Source: Beroe forskalii
Lineage: Eukaryota; Ctenophora; Nuda; Beroida; Beroidae
Reading direction: 5' to 3'
Assembly: GCA_011033025.1 (NCBI GenBank)
Contig: WFMF01000119.1
Span: forward strand, 62,001 to 126,000
Length of the DNA stretch: 64,000 nt
Both the position numbers and the translations under genes were made by a program. Under the pieces are notes generated by a model. The model searched no databases. It saw only the letters and a list, made by a program, of their open reading frames with translations, and was not told where the DNA came from. Below are positions 13,440-26,300 of the stretch, piece after piece; positions within the stretch are counted from its first letter, which is position 1, and every line of letters starts with the position of its first letter.

Positions 13440-14296
13440 ATATCAATTGAAACCAAAAACTATTGGTCTGGAGTCAGAAGTTGATCTTTATTTTCCTCAA
13501 AATTCAAATAGACACATCAAGAGGCACCCGAAACTAAGTAAAATTTATTGTCAAAGAAAGCTCACAATGAAAGGAATTAAATATTACATAAATCAAGGTT
13601 CATATTACTATATTAGCTGGGAAAGTGGACCATCTTGCCTCAAATAGGCATGCCAAGTGGCACCAAGAACTAATTACTTATTAAGATGAATATGAATAAA
13701 TATATTATTGTTATTTCCTTTGTGGGTGGCCTTTTTAACAGTCTTCATGATTGGCTAAGTGCTTTCCCTCAGCACAACCGAGAAGTTTCCTTAGTTATAA
13801 ATTATGAAAAATATATCATGTTATTGTGCTGTAGAAATTTTATTCATTCATTCATTCAATTACTAAGTAAACTTTTCAGTAAAAATTTATAGTAGACTAG
13901 ATTGATTCAATTCAATTCATGAAAATGACATAAAAGGGATCATGTTGGTGTTCAAGTACGGAGTTGGAGAAAAGTCTTGCAGATTGATGTCTTGAAGAAT
14001 GATTGCTTTTAATTCAAAAATGACATAAAATGTCATGAAATGACATGAAATAAATGTTTAAATTGGGTCAAAAATTGTGCAATGCATAGGCACTGAATAC
14101 ATGTTTAAAATTGTGGAGTATAAAGTGGGCAATATTTTGCCTCAAATAGACAACAAAAAACTTGATGAAATTTCTAGCAAAGCTTACACTTACAATTGAC
14201 TTGATAGGATAATTACAATTGACTTGATAGGAAAATACAGAAGACACAAGCTAATATTGTGAGATTGTGCAGAATAAAGAGCCTTATATTTTGACT

Positions 14297-14497
14297 GGCA
14301 AAGTTTTACCACAGGAACATGACCAAGATTAGCCTCCATTAGCCTCCATAGTGGAGGCTATTTGGCTATTTTTCAAAAAATTAGCTTATTGCAAAAGCCT
14401 CCATGGAGACTAATTCTTGACATTAGCCTCCACTCAGCCTCCATGGAGGCTAATGGAGGCTTATTTTGGTCATGTATTCCTGTGGTAAAACTTTGCC
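14297..14497. mobile_element. 201-bp MITE with 8-bp target-site duplication
   Basis: The termini are inverted copies starting GGCAAAGTTTTACCACAGGA, then CATGACC. The element is flanked on both sides by TTTTGACT (14289-14296 and 14498-14505), an exact 8-bp direct duplication. The interior holds AGCCTCCATTAGCCTCC in both orientations. An 8-bp duplication is typical of hAT-superfamily insertions. It has no coding capacity. Confidence 0.85.
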
Positions 14498-14978
14498 TTT
14501 TGACTCAGACAGAAAAATCAAGTGACATCAAAAATTAAATAAAATTGCCAGTGAAAGTTCACAATAATGCAGTTTGAAAACAGCAAAAATAGCTGTTCAT
14601 ATTGGGGGATATAAATTAGGCCATTTTTTGTCTCAACAGTGAAAAAATACTAGATGAAATTTGCATTAAAATTTGTCTGTGAAAATAAAAGGGATTGAAA
14701 CTAACATAAAATACATGTTCATATTAGGCATGAAGATTGGGCAAGATTTTGCCTCAAATAGGCCATGTGCCAAGTGGCACCAAGAACAAAGAAAAGTTTT
14801 CAGTCAAAATTTTCAATAAACTAGATTGAAATTGTTCATATTGGTCAAAAAATTGGGAAATGCTATAATATTGCCTCAAATAGACATATCAAGTGGCACC
14901 AAAAACTAGGTAAACTAGGTGAAGGATAAAATCACATACCTAAAGCTAGTCTTCTACTCTTCTTAGTAGAACAAATAC

Positions 14979-15075
14979 AGACCATGGATGGAGCTGTTGG
15001 AGAGTTTTCTGGCTTGACTTCTTCTTTCTGAAAGTCAAGCCACATAACTCTCCAACAACTCCATCCATAGTCTTT
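14979..15075. other. Imperfect 41-bp-arm hairpin
   Basis: The left arm (about 14979-15020: ATGGATGGAGCTGTTGGAGA and onward) pairs with the right arm (about 15032-15075: AACAACTCCATCCATAGTCT end) with a few mismatches and a loop near 10 bases. The size and shape are like a pre-miRNA foldback, but a small MITE would look the same. A similar CTTTGA...TCATC...CTAGGCA context recurs near 16610-16650. Confidence 0.4.
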
Positions 15076-15700
15076 GATGGAATCCATGAAAGAGTGCCTT
15101 CATCAAACATCTAGGCAGATCCAAATAAAGCATAATGAGACACCAAAAATGATATGGTGTAATGAAGGCTATAAACACTGAGCCACCTGAACTTCAAAAC
15201 TTTAAAAAGTGAAAACATGGTGGAAATAAATACATGTTCATATTGGGCATAAAAATTAGCAAATGATTTGCCACAAATAGGCATGTCAAATGGCACCAAA
15301 ACTATGTCAAGTGTTCACTGAAAACTTGCATTAAAATAGATAACAAACAAAATAGATATATACCTATGTTGATATAGTGACGGATAAAGTAGGAAATAGT
15401 TTGCCTCTAATAGCTAAAAAAGTAGGTGAAATTTTCTGTATAAATTTGCTTACCAATTGAAAATGACAGAATATAAATTTTGTGGAGAATGAAGAGGGCA
15501 ATATTTCCCTCAGATAGACATATCAAGTGGCACCAAAAAAAAGCAAAACTAGATTTGAAGGCTTACTACAATATGAATAAGGCATCAAGAGGCATTTATA
15601 GCTTCAAAGGAATAATCACATTCATGGACTCATGGAAAGTATTTTGCCTTAAATGAGCTTAAACTTATTTCGTATAGAAGGATTATTGAAAAAATATTTA

Positions 15701-17491
15701 CATTTAAAGAACTACCAATAAAGCTGGCATCCAAGGAATAAAACTTGGAAAGGAAAACCTGTAAATGATAACATATTATAAGGAGATCTTACAGGACCAG
15801 AACAAACCGAACAACTGTTCTTTTAATGGCAAAATAGCGTGATGTAAACAAGCATAAAATTCAAACAAGCATAAATGTTTCACTTTTATAATTTTAAAGT
15901 ATAGAAACACAAAACAATGGTTATTCGTCACCACAGAACCTTGGTAAGGCATTAAAAGACTTGGTAAAGACTTAACAGAAACTAGAAAGCAAGAAGGAAC
16001 AGTGTATGAAGTGCTTTGCTGGTACTTCATATGAAACCGGCTATCCAGTTCTGACAAAATTGGTCAATTTCTGGATGAATGCTGAGAAAATACTATGAAC
16101 GTAGCGCGCGGCGCCATTTTCCTGGATGGTCGTTTTGACGGTTCAAATCGATCAGTCAAAACGACCAACTGTTACGCACACCTATGCGGGCTTAGGAAGC
16201 TGACGCCAGCCGCACGCGCGGCGCTGCAGATTCTCAAAAGGGTCTGTCAACGTCACACAACGCCTGACAACAATATCATCGATAGACAATTTCGGACTGC
16301 GTGCAAATTTTGACCATTTCAGTTTTAAAACCATTTGTGAATGTCCAATCGAGACCAAAATTTGCATGGATACATTTCATGGCATAAAGCATCATCTGTG
16401 AAAACTTTTCAGAATAAAACAAAAGTTTATTTATATTAGGCAACACCTGGCAATGAATATTTGAAGAATTTGCATCCCGGCCCAAATAATAAAGATACAG
16501 CAGAATTTAGTCAGTTTCGGACCAAAACTGCAGATTTTGGTCTGAAACTGCCTTTACATCTAAGTTGTTTTTGTACAGGCAACCACAAACCTATCCAACA
16601 GCTCTAATGTCTTTGACAGTATCCAAGATGAACTTCATCAGAGTCTAGGCATGGCAGATCTGCATTACAGAAAATGAACGAGACTACACTACTACTGACA
16701 ACCAAATGAGCCCCTCTAACCAATTCTCCAACATATCTGCACTCTGCAGCAGCTCTTTCATCTTTCAGACCACAGGACATTCCATTGGATGGAACAAAAC
16801 TTCTTTCCTTACCCATAACAGGTTCTCTAGACATCTACACCTGACAGAGCATGCATCCATACAAATTTGAAAGCCTTCTCTAAACAAAACAGAGGCTGCT
16901 CTCTGAAATCATATCAACTTTTAGTCAATGACCTGCAGGCATCTCCCTCCCCTCTTCAACATAGACTATACTGTGCCCATATCCTTGTGTGCTGTGACCT
17001 TTTGTTTCTGCTTAGACTCAACAGCCACCACCCCAGACCCCTCTCACATTGAACACTCCATCCTCTCTCATTTCACTCTCTCATCTCACGTCACACTTCA
17101 CCCCATCACTCCCTCATCGACATCTGATCCTTTCATGCACATACATTCCATCTCCACTGCCATCTGACACCATCACCACACTAAATAAACATTCCACACA
17201 CAATTCTTCCTTGGATGAAGATGATTAGCAAGTGCTATTTGGAAGCTACCAACATACCAACCTTGTGTCAATTGTTGTCTCAACAACTCCTGCCACAACT
17301 CTCTCCATTGATTGAATGATCTGCTCACAAATATATTTGTTAGAGATATATTTCTAGGGAATTTGTTTTTGATTATTTTATATTATTTGATAAATTTCAT
17401 GCTTACATTTGTTTTAATATGATATTTTAGAAATATCTATTCTTGCATTTATTGTGGAAACACTTTATTGGATACTATTTATAGGTTTAAA
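15701..17491. other. Upstream region of the TAF5-like gene
   Basis: No gene is supported. A short palindrome with TCGTTTTGACGGTT lies near 16125-16165. A C/T-rich stretch covers about 17010-17170. The sequence TTTATAG just before 17485 could be a 3' splice site for a 5' UTR intron. Confidence 0.45.
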
Positions 17492-19450
17492 ATGGCCACT
17501 GGGGAGTTGCTAAGCACTTCAGAAGATGGTGATGACGACCAATTAATGCAGGCAGTTTTAGGGTACCTGAAAAAGAAGAATTTGCAAGAAACAGTATGTA
17601 CCCTAAGAAAAGAAGCAGACATACATGGAGATGAAGACTCAATGCACATTGATAAAATGAAGCAAGTCTTAACAAGTTATAAGAGTGCTCAGCATCAAGA
17701 ACGTGCCCTATCACAATTTGGAGCACTATGTCAATTTGTGGAGAAAAGTCTTGAAATGTACCGTGGTGAACTTAGTCTTGTTATATATCCTCTTTTTGTA
17801 CAAATATATTTGGAACTCATTGTTGGAAACCAACCAAAGCTTGCACGAGAATTTTATGAAAAATATAAAGGGCAGCAAGAAGGTAGGGAAGAAGATTTGA
17901 ATGAATTGGTTACAATTACAACCAAAGAAGCTTTGCAGTTGAATCAAAATTTCTTTCAGTTCAGAAGTAATAAATATGTAGTCAGAATGTGTAAAGACAG
18001 TTTTAATTGTCTGCTTTCACATCTACAAGATAATTCTCATGTCCTTTTGCTGAATCTTATCAACCTTCACCTTTTTGTTGATGTTTTTGATGGCTTACCA
18101 AAGCAGCCATCTCAAGTTGCTCTTTCCAACTCAACACTGATGGGTGATGGCATGAGATCTGTCAATCAGCAGAAAATGTTCTATGGAGTCACACTTTTGC
18201 CAGCAATGATAAGTGCCTTGCTTGATCCTGATGAGTTTGATGAAGCAACTGTTGATGCTGAAGCTGATCCTAAGAAAAAGAAAAAGAAGGACAAAATGAT
18301 CCTGGCAACTGTTAAACAGAAGGATAAAACAGAGTCCCATGCTCCCCAAGCAAACAGAATACCCTATCCTGCAATAAGTGAATCAGAAGCTGCTGATCAA
18401 CAAGAAATGATACAAGAACTCACTGGAAGATATAGAATAACCCATGGAAGTCAGCCTACAATTGCTTTATATACATTCATTAATGCTAAGAATATAATCA
18501 ACAATGCCAGCTTATCAGAAGATTGTAAACTGTTAACAGCTGCCTGTCAGAATAGTGCTGTTAAAGTGTGGTCACTCACCAAGAACAAGCTGCACAAGAT
18601 GCGTGATGCTGACGAGTTAGAAAATCTCAATCTTGCTGATGAAAATATCATTGATATGATTATGGATGAAAAAACTGGTTCACAATCCTTAACTATGCAT
18701 GGCCACATTGGCCCTGTTTATGATGCTTCAGTGAATTTCAATAAAACACTGATTCTAAGTGGTGGTGATGATTGCACAGCCAGGTTATGGTCACTTCAGA
18801 CTCATACGCAATTGTCTGCATATCGTGCACATGAACATCCCATATGGAGATGTGCTTGGTCACCTCAAGGGCACTACTTTGCCACTGGTGGAGTGGATAG
18901 ACTTGTGTTATTGTGGAGCACACAGCACGTTTCACCTGTAAGACTTTTCAGTGGGCATCTAGGCGATGTAACGTCATTGTGTATGCATCCTAATGGCAAC
19001 TATGTTGCTTCTGGAAGCAGTGATAGAAGTATAAGAATCTGGGACATGTCGAGTGGTGGCTGTGTCCGACATTTAACAGGACATAAGGGTGCAGTGACTT
19101 CTCTTGTATTCTCGCCACATGGTCACCTCCTAGTGTCGGGGGATGAAGCTGGAATAATCCTTGTTTGGGACATGAGTACGGGGACCCATGCTGCCACACT
19201 TTCAAATCACACTGCTGCAGTGACCACTCTGGCAATGAGTCGAGAGGGTGGCACTGTGGTAAGTGGAGGTATGGATTGTTTGATCAATACGTGGGATTTA
19301 GCGTTTGTGGTAGATAACATGGAAAACGAACTCGCAAATGAAGATGTTCTCATCAATAAAAGTAGGACTAAAGATTCGCCGTTGTTGTATGTGGGGACAA
19401 CTCGTAAAAATTTAATAATGGGCGTTGGAAATTATTGCCCAAATTCGTGA
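17492..19450 (+). CDS. TAF5-like: TAF5-like WD40 protein, intronless
   Basis: An uninterrupted 652-codon frame. I chose the ATG in AAAATGGCC; an in-frame TTG upstream is not a likely start. The order is as in TAF5: an N-terminal LisH-like helix pair (QAVLGYLKKKNLQETVCTLR, about residues 20-40); the TAF5 N-terminal domain (YPLFVQIYLELIVGNQPKLA, then NKYVVRM...FNCLLSHLQ) at about 70-220; a lysine-rich linker; and about seven WD40 repeats from about residue 320 (MHGHIGPVYDAS, GHLGDVTSLCMHPNGNYVAS, TGHKGAVTSLVFSPHGHLLV, MDCLINTWDL). IMDEKTGSQ and the C-terminal TRKNLIM fit TAF5 better than TAF5L. TAF5 is a core subunit of TFIID. A gene of this family usually has many introns, so this is likely an expressed retrocopy or a paralogue that lost its introns. 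No A-rich tail is visible. Confidence 0.85.
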   Translation: MATGELLSTSEDGDDDQLMQAVLGYLKKKNLQETVCTLRKEADIHGDEDSMHIDKMKQVLTSYKSAQHQERALSQFGALCQFVEKSLEMYRGELSLVIYPLFVQIYLELIVGNQPKLAREFYEKYKGQQEGREEDLNELVTITTKEALQLNQNFFQFRSNKYVVRMCKDSFNCLLSHLQDNSHVLLLNLINLHLFVDVFDGLPKQPSQVALSNSTLMGDGMRSVNQQKMFYGVTLLPAMISALLDPDEFDEATVDAEADPKKKKKKDKMILATVKQKDKTESHAPQANRIPYPAISESEAADQQEMIQELTGRYRITHGSQPTIALYTFINAKNIINNASLSEDCKLLTAACQNSAVKVWSLTKNKLHKMRDADELENLNLADENIIDMIMDEKTGSQSLTMHGHIGPVYDASVNFNKTLILSGGDDCTARLWSLQTHTQLSAYRAHEHPIWRCAWSPQGHYFATGGVDRLVLLWSTQHVSPVRLFSGHLGDVTSLCMHPNGNYVASGSSDRSIRIWDMSSGGCVRHLTGHKGAVTSLVFSPHGHLLVSGDEAGIILVWDMSTGTHAATLSNHTAAVTTLAMSREGGTVVSGGMDCLINTWDLAFVVDNMENELANEDVLINKSRTKDSPLLYVGTTRKNLIMGVGNYCPNS

Positions 19451-20346
19451 TTATCAATTCAACAATTTGTCTGCATTAAATGCAGATAAATCGATCAAAT
19501 TTTAATTATACAATTACCTAAAAAGATAAAGCAATTTTTATTGATATCAGATTGTTCTGTGATTTACGATTGTTTACACGTCATTCTAACATCTAGAGTA
19601 AGTTTGATCTATTGCCTGACACCCTTCAATTTCATTATTTGATAAGTATATTATTAATTTGACTATTTTCAGATTCTTTGAATTGTTTTCTTTAAGTTCA
19701 TTGATGAAGAATAAGATGCAATAGGAACGCTTTGAATCCATTTTACGTTTCATTACTTATTTAAGCGTTGGCTACCAGTTCAAGCTAGTGCAATCATAAG
19801 GATAATAATAGCTTTAAACATACAAAATCAGTGGTCTAAGGCTTAAAAGGAAGGTATTGAATACACAATTGTCCTTTCCTTCGTATATTATACGATCTCC
19901 AAATAGCTCATTACTATTTGTAATTGATGCTAAACGCTGTTTATCGGATAGGGAAATAGGTCTGTAATATTAATCATGCCCTGTATCACAACTATGAAAT
20001 GCGAATGTTGTGATTTACCTAGCGGCCAGCGGGAGGTATTAGGATAGCATATATTAGTATAAGTTTATAAGCCTTGCAGAAAAAAATACCGATGTGGAGC
20101 CATCAATTTAGCACTTTAAATCAAGATTAAGATGGTATACATACGTGCCATAGAACATCCTACTCTGGGATGTAAGGACGTAGTATAGTATAGTCACAGC
20201 ATTGGAATTCTTACATCTCTCTAGATTTAACGCTGGCTTTCTATTTAATTGGGTTGAATGATATTTGATAACTACACGCCATTAATTCTGTGTTGCTGAA
20301 GTACAGCAGATGTTATAACTTTGTAAAACTATTGAGGCAATGCAAA
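19451..20346. other. Intergenic region between TAF5-like and MINDY-like genes
   Basis: AT-rich, with no gene. It must hold the 3' UTR of the TAF5-like gene and the 5' region of the MINDY-like gene. I see no canonical AATAAA soon after 19450. An in-frame ATG at 20290 precedes the chosen start of the next gene without a stop between. Confidence 0.5.
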
Positions 20347-23300
20347 ATGGATCCAACATCCAATGAGGACAGCCCTTCAAACCCTGAAAACGATGACTTT
20401 GGCAGTGCGTTCGCCAGCGGTCGAACAGACTCCCCGACAAATGCTGGTGCAGTGGTAGACTCCAATAAATCTGAGGTTAAAATAGAAAGTGTAGAGGAAG
20501 GAAAGTCAGTTGAGGAACCATCGTCATCTGACAAACAGGAGGAGACCGTGGTGGAAGAGGAAAGCTCTGGGGGTAAAAAAGAAGATAAAACCGTGAGCAA
20601 GGACAGTAGCAGTCCTGGGCCATCTAACCTACCTCAAACGCTCTTCTACATCAAGAAATTCGAAGCTAATCCCAAAGCTCAGAGCATCATCCTGCAATCA
20701 GTGAACGGGCCGTGTCCGCTGATAGCCATCGTAAACTGCCTCCTGCTCCAGCACAAACTAACGCTCCCTGAAGACACGGAGTGCATCACTGCCACCAGTT
20801 TGTGCTCGCTGCTTGGCAACTACCTGCTAGACCGAGCTCAGCAGAACACACAGGAAAAACACCATACCGAACAGTACATCCTCGACTCTCTGGACCGATT
20901 CGTTCAGATCCAGACCGGTATCGATGTTAACGTTAAGTTTAACAGCGTGGAGGGCTTTGAGTACACCCCGGAGCTGTCGCTGTTTGATTTGGCGCAGGTT
21001 AGCTTGCTGCACGGCTGGGTGGTGGATCCCCAGGATCAGGTACTTTCAGAACTCATAGCTGATCTCAGTTACAACCAGCTGGTCGAGAAGACCATGGAGA
21101 AGTCCTGTAGTTCGGACACCAAAGAAGTGTCAGAGTCACTGCTGCTACGTGACCATCTGGAGTCTACTCAGCTAACTGTGCATGGGATATGTGAGATTAA
21201 CAGCTCCATGAACTCAGGGGATATCGCGGTGTTGTTCCGGAATAACCACTTCAGTACAATCACCAAGAACCAAGGCCGGCTCTTCGTGCTGGTCACGGAC
21301 ATTGGGTGGGCCGAGCAGGCCAAAGTCATCTGGGAGACGCTCGATAGCACGTGCAATAGTTCGGCCTTCGTTGATGGGTTCTTTAAGCCGTCCAAAACGT
21401 CACAGCCGACTCAGGATTCCAGACCGACAACTAATAAAGATGAGGTAATAGTGGAGTTATTGTCTGATGACGATTCAATGCTCCCTTATGTTTTATTGAT
21501 TGCAGAAAGTCAAAATCTACAAAATTTGGTAGAAAACAACGTGGTTGTACATGTTATTTACTTTCAACTGTATAATGAAATCATCTCCAACCTACCTATA
21601 TAGAATTCACTTTGTGTTACATGTTCAATACAGCACAATAAGATCATCTTGCAATGCATGATACATACAATACTGTAATATGTATACGCCTCTCGATTAA
21701 ATTTGTATGATTGCTACTCTTCTAGACTAAGGGCAAAACTACGTAGGTACTTAGCGATAATACTTCGTATTTGTCTTGTCATGCATCACCAGTGAATTGC
21801 ACAAAATTACAGAACTACTCAATTACAAGAAATGATAAATATGGAGGTCGTTATCCTATGTTTCCATTTATTACGAATGGGACTTTTCCATGTTATAAGT
21901 ACACATGCATTACTGTGTGTAGGCTCTCAAGATACGCACGATTTGTGTAATGTAGGTATACCAGTGTATTTCTTGTCACTTATACTTGCTTATTAAGTAT
22001 TTTCCTAGTTATACTTGCTTATGCAATTTACTTATACTTGTTTATTTTCAGGAATACGCCATGTCTCTAGAACTACAGATAAGCAAAGAAGAACAAATAG
22101 AACAGCAACGACTCTGGGACGAAGCCAAGGTTTGTCTGAATGGTTGACATGTCGATCAAGAATTTAACACCACCAATCAAAAACAAATTTGAGCACTAAC
22201 GATGATGTAGAATATACAGGCTTTTGATCGTTTAATCAAATATAGAATCCAGTTCAGTAATAGATCCCCATTGCCCCAAATTCAATCTGCCTTATCAACT
22301 TGATCGGACAAAATAAGCCCTTTTTCTATTTAAGGTGATGTAATGGGCAACATCTTCTCCATTTAGACAGGTGTAAATATCGACATAAATTCTTGCATAT
22401 TACAATAATCATGCTGAGGGTCTTAAATACCAATTAAGCGTACTTAATTGTTTATCATATTAGAATAATATCTTAATCACCAAGATTGAGGCGAATTTCT
22501 TTCCACGGGGGTTTTCTATTGATATCTTTAACTGTTATTGCTATTTAAATTTGGAGCTCATTTGGTAAAATTCGCTCAAAGTTTCTAATAAATCGCACTT
22601 TTTTCAGCAAATCAGCCAGCAGCAACAAAGTGGGGGTACCTCGAGTGAACACCAGAACCCTAGTGAACGATCAAAACAAAAAGTTCAAAAGGTCTTCTTT
22701 CTATTGCTAGTTTTCGCATTTCATTTGTAGCCCTTTCGTGTGCTCGAAGCGCGTCACGCATGTTTTTAAGACGCGCGCGTAGATTTAACTAGTAAATAAT
22801 TTATGAAAAACACAGTACAAAGTGGTATTAAATCAGTCAAAATTTGCTAATTTAATACCAATTTGTGTAACATTTAAAAGCTATAGCCTATGTGTTATAA
22901 TTGTTACGATCAGACGTTTCGTCCACGAATATACATACAAAATTCCATTTGAGGTGCTTCAAACCGTCGAGGCGTTGAATTTTTACGTCAAAATTTACGT
23001 CAATTTGTGTGCATGAACTGAACGTCATTTCCTCGAAGTTCTAAACTGTAATATCTTGATGAGGGTCCAGTATATTAGATCTGTCACCTGGGAGCTTTTA
23101 GCCTACCCCATTCAAAATGACTCGAAGATGGTTGCATATGATATTGCCAACGTTATATGCAACCATCTGATTGGTCCATTTGGTATCTCACACTAAGGAT
23201 ATCACGTGATAGACTGTCGAAAATCCGAGCATTCCGCCAATTTCTAATACGCCGAGTATAAATGCTACTAATTCAGACATTCTCCAATGTGATAGAAATC

Positions 23301-23376
23301 AACACAAGTTTTTCAGGAGCACAAAGGTTCAGATCGGGACAGAAAGAAGTCAGACAACAACTGTACCCTGATGTGA
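20347..23376 (+). CDS. MINDY: MINDY-1/2-like (FAM63) lysine-48 deubiquitinase
   Basis: Four exons that join in phase 0: 20347-21444, 22052-22129, 22608-22691 and 23317-23376 (TGA). I chose the start CAAAATGG; an in-frame ATG at 20290 is the alternative. The acidic, serine-rich N-terminus is followed by the catalytic domain: a Gln and the nucleophile Cys in QSVNGPCPLIAIVNCLL, and the general-base His in FRNNHFSTI, as in human MINDY-1 (Q131, C137, H319). MINDY enzymes trim K48-linked ubiquitin chains. The donor after TTNKDE joins EYAMSLELQIS, matching the ubiquitin-binding MIU-like helix region, followed by a Gln-rich tail. The protein ends CTLM, a CaaX box; vertebrate MINDY-1 also ends in a CaaX-type sequence. 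The whole catalytic domain lies in one exon. The second-to-last donor (GTCTTC) is weak. Confidence 0.9.
21445..23316 (+). other. Introns of the MINDY-like gene
   Basis: Three introns at 21445-22051, 22130-22607 and 22692-23316. The first holds an open read-through of the first exon to 21603, which would give a shorter protein lacking the helix and CaaX box if retained. A small inverted repeat (GATGGTTGCATATGA, with TATATGCAACCATCTG) lies at about 23127-23172. Confidence 0.7.
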
Positions 23377-26300
23377 TCCACAATGCACTAACGATAAATT
23401 AACACAAATTCATGATATTAAGATGTGAAGGATTGTATATTGTATAATTTTATTTTGATTGCAATTGTAAACTCAGATAAGCGATAATCGTCAATCGATT
23501 GGTAATTTTGAGCTTTTTTCGTTTCAGTCTTTTAATAAGGATATTCCTGAGCACAGTATACCTGGACACTTGTTTGTTACAATAGGGCTGTTGAAGCGGT
23601 AAATTTAACTTGTATTTTCAACTTTTCAAGGAATATAAGAAGAATTATTATCTCATTATGATTTAACTACATGCATTTCATTCAGATTCAGAATATTCTG
23701 TTATCAGTTGATGTCAAGTTTTGCATACCTTAAACTGCAATTGCTAGAATACAAATTTTGATAATGCGATTTGAGAACCCTTTTTTGTTTGAGAAAACAC
23801 GAAAAAGCATGGTGAAATAATTCAGTTTTATGAAATAGATTATTTAAACTGCATGTTGACTATGTTGATATCGACTATTTGATAAATTTGTATGATAAAA
23901 TACCATTTAAAACGCGTAAACTAACAATTTTAGACAATCCAGTCTGAACCTTATATTAATGAGTAAGCAAGTTTTCACATACATCTTGATGTGTCAGTGA
24001 TTCTTATTTTTCAACATTGGTTAAAACCAGTGCCCTAAGATCATCCACATTTATAACCTCTAACATGAAATATAAAATTTATAATAGAATCTTTGTAATT
24101 GTGTATTGTTTAATTTTATGCTGGTATGGGATTTGAAATTAAATTTGTCATTTCCATAACTTAATTCGCCTATTTATTTTGATTCTCAATATCATTTGCA
24201 TTGATAAATTCGACACTAAAATGATTAAAACCTGCTTGAATGCTTGCCAATGTCAGGTGCTCATGCTGCACTGCCCGTCTATTTCCTCTGACTGGGTAGC
24301 TTTCTAACGAAAGCGCAAATACAAAGCTAAGTGACCGTACACAAATGTGGAATTCAGCGATCAATTATGGAACGTTGCGCGCGCGGGGTAAGGTAACTAG
24401 AATTAGAACATCCTGAGAAAAATTACGTTCCTTGCCGTTTTAGTCTACCTTAGTACCAGAAATATAGGCGACTAATAATTAAGGCGCAAGATATTAAGGC
24501 GACAAGATATTAAGGCGATTTTTTCCTGGAGTTCAAATTGAAGTTTTTTCGAAAATAAACGATTTTTTTTTTCAATTTAAATGGCTATGAAACAATATAA
24601 AATTGAACAAAAATACAGAAAATTTCTTGTTGAGTGAGCCCTCAAAATACAGTACCTACATCAGATCCTGAGATTTTTAAACCGGTCAATCAACATTCTA
24701 GAGTCAATACCGGCATCTTTACATCAGATGAAGATTAGAATGATAATGAGATTTCCACTAAAATAATACTTGAATAGGTATTTCAATTTGTTTTTGCTGC
24801 TAATTGCACTGATAACTGGCTATCAAGTGATTTATTGTGTTCCTATATTGGGAAAAGTCGATTGAGGAGAAAAAATGACTGAAAATAAAGTCTTTAAAAA
24901 ATTAAGACAACCATATATTTAGACGACCAGATATCAAGGCGACAAGAAATTAAGGCGATTTTTCCAAAATCGCCTTAATTTCTTGTCGCCTTTATTTCTG
25001 GTACTAAGGTATTTAATGAATTGGCCGGCCCAAGGGTCAGAATAATGTGTCCGAGGATCAGTTAAAAGCTCTATTCTTTTCTTTAATTCAATGAGTTTTA
25101 TCCGCTAATATCTTCTGAAATGAGGGTTGCCGCATTCCATGCCTTAAATGTGAAACGCTGCGCGCATCCTCAAATCATCAGTAATTTGCCCACGCCGCGC
25201 GTAGATGAATAACGGACGTGAAAGAATATTGAAATCGCGTTGGATAAGAATTGTCCACCTTAAATTCAGAATATTCACACGCAGGGCGGTGTCGAATCGT
25301 TTATCGGGATTATCCCGCCATTGTTTCGAATCAGTCAGACCAATTATATGGCGTACCTTTCTTTTCTTTCTGCTTTCCAATCACAAAAAACGTTTAAATA
25401 TCTTGATTAAGTGAGAAAATCTAAAGGGAAGGTACAAGGTGAGTTGGAAAATATGTTGGATAACTATTGTACCAAGCCCTCGGCGACAGCTTTATTTGCA
25501 AAGTCCGAAGTCGTACTTCGGAGTAAGGTCTCGAATTATCGAAAGTTGTGACTTGTGACCATTAATGTTATTAGACTCATGTTTTTCAATCTTCATAGTT
25601 CAATTTTGTGAGGCTTGACATGCGGAACCCCGTCAAATTATGTATTTCTCAAAGTATGAACCTGTCCAAAAGATTCAAACCTGGAAAAAAGTTCATTGTT
25701 AATCATGTCCAGAGCAATTTTGGCCAAAACCTGGCCAAAAGATGTCGCAAACCTTTACACAATAAGTTAGCTAAGGTTGGACGGGTTACCGCTTGTCAAG
25801 AGGCCTTTATTTTTCCACTGTTATTTAACCCCTGATTTAACCCCTTGATATCAACGCAAAGGCCTCCATTCTGATGATAAAATTGTGAATTTGGACAAAA
25901 ACAATGTACTCCTAGCCCACTCCCATAATCATATCAAGCAGATATAGAATCTTTCCATTCAAGTCAACAGTGACACTCTACTTTGCCACACTTTGTATAT
26001 GGAACTTTTCATTTCTCAGGTCTCACAGAATCCTCATAAGGCTAAAACGTTGTATTGAGGGGAGGGGGCATTCGTGATCGTGGTGGATCTAATTGATCTC
26101 CAAAAACCCTAACTTTGGGCAGAAACACTTTCTTATTTGACACCTCGATAAACAATAAACATGCTGGATTCTTTGGCTTTCTGATTGAAAAAATGTGAAA
26201 TACAATGTGCATTAGCACAAATAGTTGGAAATTTTGTAAATTGCAATTGAAATATTACAAAATTCGTTATCAAAACGTACATATCTCTATACTCACAAAC

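Larger units (their letters stand above)
13440..15700. repeat. Degenerate dispersed repeat family
   Basis: A motif of the form TTTTGCCTCAAATAGACATA followed by CAAGTGGCACCAAAAACTA recurs at about 13632, 14135, 14745, 14875, 15268 and 15505, often with nearby AAATTTGC...AAAGCTCACA segments. These look like old copies of one repeat unit. The MITE at 14297-14497 and the hairpin at 14979-15075 lie within this block. Confidence 0.6.
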
